From Ichthyophonus hoferi (taxonomy: Eukaryota > Opisthokonta > Ichthyosporea > Ichthyophonida > Ichthyophonidae), in NCBI GenBank assembly GCA_002751075.1, contig NAOQ01000131.1:42841-106840 (forward strand): a DNA stretch of 64,000 nt, written 5' to 3'. A program made the position numbers and the translations under genes. This document shows positions 1 through 12,748 of this stretch, one piece after another. The notes under the pieces are model-generated. The model searched no databases, was not told the origin of the DNA, and saw only the letters and a list, made by a program, of their open reading frames with translations. How positions within the stretch are numbered: position 1 is the first letter of the stretch; each line of letters opens with the position of its first letter.

Positions 1-3000
1 CAGAAACAATTAAGGTTACAACAATAAAATAATTCAGTAAATGATAATAAAAAAAACAATGAACGTGTAATTAACATGCGTATATCTGCGTGTACAACGG
101 GTTGCGTGGTTTGGCCTTATTTGGTTTTGGGCATTTTTATTTTTGGGCCATATCAGATACAGCCAATAAAAATTAATGATCGCACATTTATACATACCAA
201 CATGTCAACAATACATCCAATGAGATGGAGATACAAATTAAAATTACGATCTTTGAATTATCCAATGTGATTGGTGGCCCTTACCAGTATACTGGGATTA
301 TATGATCTAAAATATACGCACTTACACTGCTGGAGATGTTGAGGTTAATTTAGATTCATATATTTGTTCGCTCGGCTTGTCCACGTACAATACCCATTGA
401 ATATTCTTTAAAATTAACATAATTAAACTCCAGTAGCAGGCAGACATATCTTCTCTGTGTAATTTGTTTACGAGTATATAGGCGAGAGGTATTCAAAAAG
501 TACTCTATGAGCCAAGTATGTAAAGAATTTTCATATAATACTTCGTAGATCCATAAACAAATTTACATTTCATTATTCGAGTGTAGATTTCTGTACACAT
601 GTTTAAAATATTTATAAAACTTTTATCGTACATAGCAGTTGAAAATGTTCTACAAAGCTATTTTCTTGTCGCAAATAGCTGCTTAGGCACTCGCAAGTAA
701 AAAGATACCATACACATTGGTTTTAGTGGATTTAACCATCAAACATCAAACAATTAGTAAATAATTATAAGTCATGTGATTTATGGGGCCCACACTGTGA
801 GAAATGCATGCTCTAAATTCTGCTGGTTGAAGGCCCAACTCTCTTGGAACTTCATCTCAATCCTTCATTGAAAGCGATTTACACCTTCATTCACATTATA
901 ACGGTGATCACATTAGAGCATACAAAAATGCTAGCTATGTTTGGCTTAACTGTGCCGACCATCCGTAGTACATATTTCTTCTGAATTACTCATAAAATTT
1001 AACACTCGTTATATAATTGTTTGGAATTTGTTTGTCTATACATTAAGGTAATTTTAGAGTAGTGTTGAGCTATTAAGTTCAAAATTGGTGACATGAGTAG
1101 CGGTTACATCGAATAATGGAACACTACATTTTATTTCAGTGTCGCCAAGTCTCCACGGGAAAAATCTTTGATTGAAATTCGTTTTAAAATCTGACAATAG
1201 CTTTGATAGCTTTTCTATATTATTACCGCAAGATCGATGGTGCTTGGCTGTTTAAACATATATGGTCCTGGATAATCATTTTAGTGTTAATAAAATTCCT
1301 TTGTTAACTTGTTTTCATGAGCAATTAAGATAGGTTCCTTCTTCTGGTAGTACTTTAGCAACATTGTAATTCTACCCATTGAGCTTATTGATAGAAATCA
1401 ATAATACTCAATATATATATCATTAAGTATGATTACCTGATATTTTAAAGGGCGTCTGCAATACTTTTAGTTATGGTATTCTCATATTTGAAAATTTTAA
1501 ATTGAAACAATAAAACATTGAAGGCTTATGATGACCTCGTATTTGTAAATGAAAACCACAATTATATATTTATCCTCTTAAAGATTCCCTCTCAGATACT
1601 TCAAGGTTTATTTTCTTTTTTTCTTTCTATTATCTATTGTAATAATATGATTCTTGTGAAAATTCCAAATTTTAATTTTCATTTACATCAACTATCCTCT
1701 CAAGTGTACGGCGTTATTTTCTAGTTGAATTATAGTCAACAGATAATATTCCCGGTTAAAGTTTCGAGGGAGTCGCTCAACGCAATCTTTTCCCTACTTA
1801 TAATTGCTATTTTTTGCAATAGATTATTGATTATTAAAGATGATGGCAAAAGCGTATCACGTAGACATTACAATAAGAAGTCAAAGCTTTATCGGACAGA
1901 TTGAAGATGAGGAAAGAAAAATAAAATATAAGTAAATAACAAAATATGGTATTATATAAAATGTCATACCTGTTTAGCTGGCCTTTGCCATGCATGCCTA
2001 TTTCAACAACGGTGGAATCAAATCTGTGTAAAGCTCATTATTTGCTGGCTCACACTCTCATTTGAATCTTATCTAAATCCCATTACTTAATTTCAAATTT
2101 TGATACACTGAATTGTTCTTATTATGTACATATTTAAGTTCATCTAGTAAGTATTGTAAACTAAAATAAAATTGATTTCTAAATATTCAACTTGTGGTTC
2201 CTATATTTACTAGAGCAGCCTCTCCCTACAAAAGTATTATATTCTTGAACATTCATTTAGCATCAAAATCTGTACATCGTTAATCTGCCATTATTGACTT
2301 CCATAAGAACACGACAAAACCATATTAATTGACTTTGATGAATGGTACAATATATGCAATATATTGACTTGATGACCCAACCCTAAGATGAAAACTATAT
2401 AAAAAGATCTTTAAAAGATGTGAGACACTAATTCTGATGTGGTGCAAGTAGTCATAATTACATTATGTACGGAGAACATGCAATCATTAAGTGTGAACAT
2501 CTACTCTAATAAAAATGAAAATTCCGATTGGGTACTTTTGAAGGAGGGTAAATTAGAGTCAGCCAAAAATGTTAGTAATGAAGATCCAATAGCGTTAATC
2601 AAAAATTGGAGACATATTGCCCATGCACTCATATTAGTCAATTATTTTGACATGAATAGCATACAAATTGTCGGTGCCTTGTCATTTCATTAAAAACTTA
2701 AGTATGGTTTTGTCCGAAAAATATGAGTCAAACTTAAGATCAAAACATAATTTCGAAAAATGTACAATTCCGGTAATCACCCATAATGAAATATGCATAA
2801 CAAAAAAGCTCCCAATAATGTTTGTTTGTTGATAATTTAGATTATATCAAACTGCATGAACAAACTTGTACCAAACGCCACGTGGTACAAAATGTAATAT
2901 TACATCATTTGTGTAAGTCATTTTAGAAAGTTCTTATACATTTCTTGGTGATGTACTTACTTGAAGTGTTGCATAATGATTGAGATATCAACTTCAGACT

Positions 3001-4425
3001 GAACTGGAAAGAAACATATTTCAGCTGAACCATAACTTTTGAATTTCCTCAACATTATAATCGATTAAGATATTAATTTTCAATATAATTAGAAGAAGGT
3101 AATTAATTCGGCATGATCTACATAGTATATTTGTCTAGACTTATATGTTTTGTTATTTTTTGTTAGCTTATATTCGATTGTAGAACAACAGGCCTTGTTG
3201 CTAAACCGATATAAACCAATCGAAAAGCTAAAGATGGGGGAATAAAGAGGATGTGGTATTTGATCAAGCTTTATAGTTATACACAAAATTACCCCTTCTG
3301 CCTTAAAATTTTTCTATTAAGGTATTTTTTTATTTAAATTTATTATTTATTTTAAAAATATTTAACTACAAGAATGCTTCTTTCATCGAGTAAATTTAAA
3401 TTCCAAATTATGTCAATAATCAAAGGAGTTTGCCATCCTTACCATGGAATGTGGTGAATATTTGGAATATTTCCAATACATGGGATCAACCTAAACCCTT
3501 GTTGCTGACTTTGATCTTGAGGGTATCTAACATATTTGGAGACAGTCTATCTAGTATTTAGGGTTTACTGTGAGTATTTTTATACATTCAACATAATATG
3601 TTGGACATATTTTTAATTTTAATACTTACAACAAAGCTATGGTACATTTGGATGGTTATCTTATGCTCGTTGCAAACCCAACAGGAGATTCTAAAACTAT
3701 TAAAGTCAATTATAACCATTAGGAAAGCACTAAACTCATAAAATATATTAAAAATACAAGATACTCCATAGTAGGATTGGTACAAAGATTATTACCTTTG
3801 GTAGAGAAAGTACATTTTACATACATTTTTAAGCATTTACCAGTGTACAATAGCGATATTCTAAAAGATGTTACTACATGTAGTTAGGCAATAGTATTAA
3901 AATTTAATCCATATAACTGGGTCTAAAATAATCATTCTTGTAGGACATGTTTTACATTTACTTTTTGATTTCATTGCTTATATAATTGTTTTTTAGATAG
4001 CCTAGTTTTATAACTGTTAGTGGACGTGTATATAAGAGAAAAGAAATGACATGCAAAATTGTAAATAACTTATATTGTGTAAACGCAAGTTTAGATATAA
4101 CAATAATTACACGAGTTCATATATATTCAACTTGGATAAGTTACTATATTTAAAATATACTTGATGTATGATAGTGTCATGAGGAAGCTGCAGTATCATA
4201 TGCAAATATATGAATTGGTAATATAATTATCACCATATATTCTACAATATTGTGATGCACGAGTGTGTTTCTTTTGGATTTTTATGTTTGCCTGTGTCAA
4301 GAAAAAGAAATACAAAAATAATACAAATCATTAATATTACAATAATGGTCATGGCCCAGAAATTTTTTTGTTACCAGTGTTTTGTCAAATGGCCCCTTGG
4401 CAGCCTGAAGCCTGAACCAACAACA
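1..4425. other. Intergenic/upstream region, no gene recognised
   Basis: AT-rich DNA upstream of the peroxidase gene. The longest open frames are under 100 codons and have no recognisable domain or splice-consistent continuation. There are almost no microsatellites here, unlike the rest of the window. A peroxidase promoter and 5' UTR probably lie in the last few hundred bases, but I see no convincing TATA box or initiator. Confidence 0.6.
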
Positions 4426-7400
4426 ATGATTTTTAATTTCGTTTTCATGGTCGTGGTAACGACAGGAGTAAAAGCTGGCTGTCCCTTTGCTATGCGCTAT
4501 CCTACCCATAGTGGTAAGTAAGTCCCGTTACGTTTCTATTAATTATTTATATTGGCTGCATTTTTTTAAGTCCTATGTTGCATTTACCTTATTTTACACA
4601 ACTAGTAGATTCTTGAATCAAACAGCTTTTAACTTCTTGAACAGTTTTCATATTTTATTCACTTAGTATTTAGACATTGCTTGATCTCCTCAATACCTTT
4701 TTTTCTTGAAACTAAATAGATAATGAAAGTATTAGATAAAATCAAAATTACAAAATTACGTCTGCTATTTTATTTTCTTACTCTCTCATTTTCACTTCAA
4801 TTTTGGTGCAATTCAAAAACAATTAAAACAATCCTAGTTTATAACCATCGTTTCCTTCTTTTTGTAGACATTTTTTCCTTTGTTTTATATTTACGGACTC
4901 ATTTTTGTTTTAGAACTAACAACACGTCTACAAAAATAGACAGTAAATTTCAATCTATCATGCAATTCAAAATTTGACTAAATAGGTAGCTACTAGTGTC
5001 ATGTGCAATTTGGTTATAATTATGACATTATACAGAACTATATGCAGATTTTGGAAATTTATGCTCGGAGGAGTTGTTAATTAATTGTTTTACTGCTTTT
5101 TATTACAATCCATGTTTTTATAGGCCAAGAACCATTAACGTATGCTTTACTATGTAATAAAACTAAAAATATTGCATAGTATGTTACACATATTATGATA
5201 TATAGTTAGCCATCAAACCATTTAGTATGATCATGCCATGCCATACAATCGAGTACAACGTGGCCGACAGTTGTATTGACTTAAGCTGTAAATCAAGTAC
5301 GTATTGGTCAATATACACAGCTGAATTTTTGACATTCTTAGAAGGAAAAAGACATTGTACTGATCTATTGAAAAGAACAGATATTTATTATAAACTGACC
5401 GGAGATGTCAACATTTTATTGATTTAATTGTTATTTTTCATATGCATATTTTCCCCTCCCCAATATTTAGGTGAGTGTAACAACATACTGAATCAATTTC
5501 GAGGATCCAAGGGCTCGCAGTATGACAAGTTTGGGACCATACCTCGCCAAAAAGAATTCATTGACTTTGGCCGTCCAAATACACGCGTGATCAGCAACGT
5601 GATTTTCCAGCACCCCGCTGGCGACATTACTGATACACGCGGGCTGACACATTTTGTCATGCAGTGGGGTCAATTTATGGACCATGGTACCCATTATATT
5701 TAACCTTTTCACTGTTACATTATTATATAAGGTTCTTTTTTATTAACCAGTTGAGCCAAAGAGAAGGCTTATTATTATTTAAACTTCACATATTGTATGT
5801 GTTTATAAAGGAAAAATCTCCTTGATGGAATAGCATTTTTCTTTAGATTATCTTTATTACTCCTTTTTTATATCCTTTCATCATATATATAAGCATATAC
5901 AGTCCATTCCGACATTTTTTTTCTTAACACCTCTTATCTACTGACTTTTATTACACTTCCCAAATATTATCAAATACACAAAAACAACTATACAGATATA
6001 ACCCTCACTCCCGCACCTGCTACTGAACGGCAAGATATTACCATACCTGTACATGATTCTGAATTTCGGTTTAAGAATGATGCAGTGGCTGGTCGTAAAA
6101 TTGCATTTACGCGCAGCCAGGGATTCACTACCAACGAGTTGACCAATGATATCACTGCGTGGATTGATGGATCTACAGTGTATGGATCAACAGAAGGCAA
6201 GTAGTGTGCTTAGGAAAACAAAAACCATGCTTGTATTAATAGGACTTTTTATATAAACAAATGATAACAAGTAGTGCTTTTGTATCTATAGTAATTGCTA
6301 AATAAATCATTTTAAAATTGAAGTAGGTGTGTTTTTAAAATGGTGTGGATCGGGAACACGTTAAAGATGATAAGAATTAAAAAATATAGAGTAAGGGTAG
6401 AGCTGTTATTAATACGTTTGCACAAGCAAAATTTAAGTTTGATAACTGCTACCAGATATGGCTTGGTATACCTAAGGAATCCTATCCTAAATTAAAAGAA
6501 ATAATCAGAATATATATGTTTTTTCTACTTCTTCACTTCTTGCCTTGCCACACGAAGTCGTTTACATATGCTTACATCCATATACAGATGTTTTGACGCT
6601 ACTTCTAGAAGAAGGTACAGCACGTGTAAAATTGGATAAATTTGGGAATATACCAAAGAATCCACTTACGGGAGAGCCTCTGGCTGGAGATTCACGTGCA
6701 GATGTGCAGCCAGGCTTGTCATCTGTTCACACACTCTTCACAAGAGAACATAACCGTTTGGTTGACATGATTCAAAAGGTAAGTATATGGAGTTTATAAA
6801 AACAATTATTTCATTATATTTAATCATGTACATTCATTTTCTTTACTAGTCTCTTCAGCTCATTCATATTTCTCCAATCACTCAGTTCCATTATTACCCA
6901 ATAAATAAGTTTGCATTACTTGTTTCCTTGTAATTAACCATATTATTTCTTATGTTTCCAAACCTTTATTTGTATATTTTGCAATACTTTTATTTGGATA
7001 TTTCTATCTACATAAGCATGGTCCGATTTGTTTTGCTCCTGAACATTGATTCAATTTTTTTCTCTTTAAGCAATGTATATATTATGCATTTCTTCTCCCT
7101 TTTTGTCTTTAGTTTTTTGCTTTATGCCGCTTTTATATACAGCCAATAGCAATGATCTTTTTAAAACACTGAAAAGAATATAATGGTGAATTCTTTTTTC
7201 TTAAACGTATTTCTATTGGGGTAGAAAGTTCATTTATTGCATGATCATAACTCCATTCTTACAATCTTGCAGATACCAACCCAGAATTAAGTATCCGAAC
7301 ATGTTACATTTTGTAACATATTTATTGCTTAAACATATTATTTTTTAGAGTTACAACTACTAAATTCTATATAAAAAGTCTTTTGATGAGAGTGGGGAAT

Positions 7401-10400
7401 AATATAATACTATCAATCAATCCATAAACCGTGCATTAGAGTGTGTTAAGTGTGCCTGAAAAAACAAATATAGCATAAAACAATACATACACATGTATAC
7501 ATCCTCTCGGCAACTCTCACCGCCTTTTATTTTAATGCTTCAGCAACAAAGCATGGAGTGCAAAAAAATTAATCTATTATGCCCTTCATAGAGTGGTCTT
7601 ACCACAGATGTTGAGCAACAGTTTATGTTGGCCCGTCTGATCGTCACATCAACAATCCAGGCAATTACTTACAATCAGTGGCTGCCAGCTATATTGGGGG
7701 GGCGTATTCAGGAAACCCCTTATGACCCAAAGAGTATTCCAGAGGTCAATCGAGCTTTTGCAGGTGCTACTTACCGAGCCGGTCACAGCATGGTACGTTG
7801 TCCTTAAAACACAATAGTATTATATCCAATTGGTTATTGAAATTTGGCAATGTGAAATGTTGATTATTTATATAAATCGTGCTTACACTACATCAAAGGT
7901 TTTGTAAATACTTAACGTGTTTGAGTTGTAAAGTATATTACATAATGCACTAGACTAGCATCTGAGTTGCATATTTAAAGGCAAAATTTTCTCATTACTG
8001 TTATTTTTTAAAACCCCACAACATGGTATTATACCGTATGATATAACTTTCCTATTGAATACGGTTTGCGGTCTTATAATAAGCTGTTAAATTATATACG
8101 ATACCTCTTATTTACAAACTATCTGCGAATTTTTATTTAGCATTCAATAAATCTTTTTAATCAAGAGATTTGCACACTAAAATGTGATACGTGCAGTTTT
8201 CATATTTTGCTGATTTCTGTGGACAGGTCACTGTCTGCGGCTGGAAAAGGTTAAGATAAACAATATGAAAATTCAAATTTTTCATTAACTTGAATAGTTT
8301 AAACTCAGATATTAAATACATTGGGTTTTATAATACTCTCTTGGCTTGATATGGTCTCTCAATCAGAAGATGAAGCAGATAGGGGATCATGGGAAAATTT
8401 ATAAAAAATTAGCAGTAAAAATTAATATGAACTATACTACTACTCTTTACTATTGATTTTCTTGATTTTCAATATATATTTTTTGATACAATTTGCATTA
8501 TCATTTAAAATCATTACTCCTGCTTCACACTTGGCTGATTAACCCTATACATTCCATTATTATTCTCTCCCACTATTACACTTGTGTGCTACTTTTAATT
8601 TGTCAAACGTTTTGCTATTAATCTTTCTATTCTTCTCTTCTTCTCGATATTTTTCTTAGTCTTTGTTCCCCTAAATATTTGTTTCTTCCATTTTTCTTTA
8701 TGAATAAATTTCCTTTCCTTATTTGTGTTGTATTATTGTCTTGTTATCCTTATTTTCTAAGATTATGGAGCACTTTGATCTGTACGATGATACCAAGTAT
8801 AATTCGGCAAACAAGAGTTATACTCCAATCTATCCCGGTTTCCACCTTATGCATTCCTTTGGTAATGACGAGCTACGATTGGCACGCCTTGGTGGAAAAA
8901 TTGAGCCTGTTTTGATTGGTTTATTTACTCAACCTGCTGATAAGATGGACAACTTTGTCTGTGACTCTATGCGTAACAACTTGTTTGTGTATGTACCCAA
9001 GCCTTTCTACTTCTACTTTTAGAGTTTTTTTTGTATCTTATTATCTCATTTGTACACCTTATGTAAACAAGAGCATGTGATAACTCTAACGAATTTTTCT
9101 ACAATAGTTGTATTTTTACGCCATATATTCACCTATTTTATACAATGAAACTGTACACATGCACATGTACATATAGATCATAGTACCGCCTCTACAATTA
9201 TGATTGCACCTAATTTTACCTGCAAATACTCTTGCATATATTCACAGAAAGCAATTCCACTTTGGTGATAATTTTACTGAAGCTCTTGACGTCGTTGCTA
9301 TCAATATCCAGCGGGGTCGTGATCTTGCACTTAATGATTTTCGTACATTCAAGGCCCAAATTGAAGGCAAGATTATTAATAAATGGTCTGATTTAACTAA
9401 AAATGTTGATCTCCGTCGTCGTCTGCGAGCTCTTTATAAAGACAGACTTGATAATATTGATTTATTTGTGGGTGCTCTGGTTGAGGATCATGAGAAGGGT
9501 GTTCCTGGAAGTTCACTTCCTCCCACTCTTAAGGCTGCCTGGATTAATCAATGGGGCATGCTTCAGCGCTCAGATCGGTTATTCTTTCGCACTCACCTTC
9601 CCAGCATTGTAGGTGTCTTCCCCCTCTAACTGAATGTGTAGTTAAGTAATTAATGCAGATATATTGTAATAAAGTGTATACCTAGTTACATAGAAGATGG
9701 TACAGTGTACAATTTGGTGTTCTCCAATGGTTTGTAGAGGGAAAGTAAGGAAGAAAAAGTGGAGAGAAATATTGGCGCAACATGTCTCTTTTTTTCTTTT
9801 CATGAGTCCCGTTCTTATTCTTGGTTGTCCTATGGTTCTTCTAATCAACAAACCCTAAAAAAAACATTGGCTTCCTAATTCCAACATATATTTACCCTAG
9901 CTGTATAATTTCTTTCTTTTTAGCTTAATACACAACTTACAGTTCTTGGACAAATATGAATGAGGGATATCTTTTTGCAACACAAAACACTTGTTCTGTT
10001 AGATATACACATGCCTACATACACATATTCACTTACACAGAAATAGATAGTTAAATAAAAACATGTACCTATATATATATATACTCATTATAATGCACAG
10101 ATGCCCAATTTGTGCAAGAACCCTAAGGCCAAAGGTGTGTGTGATATTTTCAATGGCCTGCTTAAGGGTACATGGGGGCTTGATGATGTTATCCGAGTCA
10201 ACACTAAAATCCCTTACGTCCCTGATAATCCATTTGTACGGCCTGGCTTTGAGAAATATCATACAAAGTACGTAATTTTTAATTATTAATATATTTCTTA
10301 TTAGATAGATTGCTTATTAACTGATTCATTTCAGAGTGTTTATTTTTAAAAAATTCCGAAGTTGGTATGTGTAGATAGCTTGTATTATTATTTACAATAC

Positions 10401-12713
10401 ACAAGACTGGAAAAGTGGCATTGTTTTATTTCTGATTGTCTTTTGCCTGTATTGGGGGCATGACTATATTTCCATCCTTGACGGAATAACTGTAATTAAT
10501 TAGAAAATAAACATTAATTGTATTAAATGTCTATTATGTTCATTAATAATTAACAATTATTTAGCTATTAATACCAGTGGGAGAGTGTTTATTTAGTTTT
10601 AGAAAGTTTTAACGGTGGCTTATCTTCTAAAATTCTTCATCGTATTTAGCATCTGCTCAAAATGTAGGTTTTAAGATTAATCACCGTACTTTAAAAGAAT
10701 CAAAGTACAAGTTTTATGTACCAATGAATTGATATGGTGTAAGGCACAATCATTTGAGAGGTTCTTCATGGACTACCAGAGGGCTTCTTAATATTAGCAG
10801 ACATCATTAAAATTGATTTTCCTCCGACGATTTGATGATCTTTTTTGTTTTACTTTTTTAAAATGTTTCTTCTGTCCCAGTCTGCCTACACTTCCTCGAG
10901 TTGATCAGAAGGTAAATATTGGTATTCCTACATACAACCCAGCCAAAGATATTGAGGAGGCCATTATTAGTATTGCTTCAACCGGTGTAATTGAAAGTAC
11001 GTAATATTTTTTAATCCCAAGTGTTCTATTTTGATATCATTATATACATTGAGTAACATTTTCTATGGAGAATATTACTTATAAATCTATACAAAGTGAG
11101 ATTCTAACACTAAATCAGAATTAGAATGGCTATGCATGATATTGTGTTTAGAATAATTGATTTATATGTATGATATAGACAGGAAATGATATTTGGATTC
11201 TACCAAAAACAATGCTTCTCACTATTCCTAGAATATAAAGAAAGCAGAAATCAGTAAAGAAAATGCATGTTGAACATATTTTCACAAATATGTTTTCAAA
11301 TAATCAAACACTATGAAGGTGATGACATTATATTTATACAATCAAACTCTTTGAAATTTTACTATATTATGTCCTTATTTAATTAGAGTAGTATTAAATA
11401 TATTAATATTTTATCTTAATATATCTTATATTAATTGTATAAAAAGATAATTATAATCTAATTCTGGATTTCCAAATACATTTTTTCACGTTTGCTTAAC
11501 AATTAGTTTGTTTTCTCTACTATCTGCCTTGCCTCTGTTATACTCATCATACCTATTACAGGTGACGAAGTAGAGGGAGTAATTCCAAAAGGTGACACAT
11601 GTGGAGCTACAACCTGCAACTACTTTTCTTACTGCACCAGTCCCAAAAAAACGTGCAAATGCTTTGATGGGTACGAAGGCGATGGCATAAAATGTGATAA
11701 GTGTCAAAGCTTAATTATTAATGGAAACTTTGAAGTACCTCGCCTTCAAGGAAGAAAATGGGCCATGGTTGGCCCTGCATTTGTTCCGGCATGGCAAACC
11801 ACAGATGCTGCATTTGAAATCTGGACAAATTCATCTTCACCTGGCATTGGAGTGTTTGGTGGCAACCAGATGATCGAAATTTCTGCCTTGCGACTTAGGG
11901 CATCTGTCTATCAGGTGAGATAATATTTCTTATGTAGTTTTGTTGGGCATGTGTTCTGTGTCCAAAATACATTTGAATAAGTTTAACGTTTGGACTAGGG
12001 ATACAAACAAATAGTCATGAGTGAGAGATTAAATTCACTCAATTAATAAAAGGGTAATACTGAAAAGGTAAAAATAGATGGGTTTGAGTAACCAATAAAC
12101 ATTTACGCTAACTGAATATAAACCAAAAAAAAAAAAAAAAGGTTTTTTGTTGTTGTCGGTATCTCCTGTAGGAAATGGTTATTTATTATAGAAAACACAT
12201 ACTTTGATACAGATCCTGATTCTTCAGCAGCCGCTTTACATTCTTTGCAAGATAACTGCTTTAAGTCTATAATTGTAGTAACTTGTCAGTTAACAATGCA
12301 ATATGTAAATAATTGCTCAAAGAAAGAAATGAGACAAGAAAACACCCTGATAAATAAGGTAACTAGTATTATTTCTCATTTTGGGCACCAAATTTCCCTT
12401 CATCTAGGTCGTAGATACAAATCCTGGAGATAAGCTTATTCTTCGTTTCTCGCACCGTGGTCGGGAGGGCGAAGATGTGCTGCGACTCCATGCCGGTGGA
12501 GTAAAGACACTTAAGGTGTTGAATCAATTCCAAACAAACACGGCATGGAGGCGCTATGCAGTCAAATATACTGTGCCTGAGGGCCAGTTCTCTACAAGAT
12601 TTATTTTTCAAGCCATCAAATCTACCACATCTAGCTGTGATGGGGCGACTAGGTGTACAGTTCCTCAAGGCAACTTCATAGATTCGGTTACCCTCCTTCC
12701 TGAAAGTTGCTAG
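4426..12713 (+). CDS. Secreted animal haem peroxidase with EGF and C-terminal beta-sandwich-like module, 11 exons, 808 aa
   Basis: Exons: 4426-4513, 5471-5686, 5996-6196, 6588-6778, 7592-7792, 8762-8988, 9248-9608, 10101-10267, 10881-10996, 11562-11914, 12408-12713. All phases agree and give 808 aa. Seen: the ATG at 4426 was chosen because it opens a hydrophobic signal peptide (about residues 1-17). The peroxidase domain spans about 30-585, with distal motif WGQFMDHD (Gln97, Asp100, His101), calcium-loop-like DGSTVYGS, LFTREHNRL, proximal YRAGHS (His297) and INIQRGRD. An EGF module has six cysteines at 603, 608, 614, 621, 623 and 634. The tail (about 638-808) starts LIINGNFEVP and contains WQTTDAAFEIW and FSHRGREG, resembling DUF642/CBM-like galactose-binding folds. 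Known of the family: such enzymes oxidise halides, phenols or protein tyrosines with H2O2 outside cells. Oddities: intron 3 has a GC donor, and the usual haem-linking Glu is Val (RADVQPGL). It could belong to the peroxinectin group; the substrate is unknown. Confidence 0.9.
6197..6587 (+). other. GC-AG intron in the peroxidase gene
   Basis: The donor reads gaag/gcaagt and the acceptor tatacag/atg. Only the GC donor keeps the peroxidase frame: one base before the intron plus two after make a GAT codon. The nearby GT (gcaa/gtagtg) would shift the next exon out of frame. The other donors in this gene are GT. Confidence 0.8.
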
Positions 12714-12742
12714 ATACAACTAATAGTAGGCCCAGATAATTA

Positions 12743-12748
12743 AATAAA
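12743..12748 (+). terminator. Polyadenylation signal AATAAA of the peroxidase gene
   Basis: AATAAA lies 30 nt after the peroxidase stop codon, the first canonical hexamer downstream. The short 3' UTR is inferred. Confidence 0.6.

Noticed and set aside
2439-2693. 84-codon ORF upstream of the peroxidase
   Set aside because: No domain, no neighbouring exons and no supporting signals.
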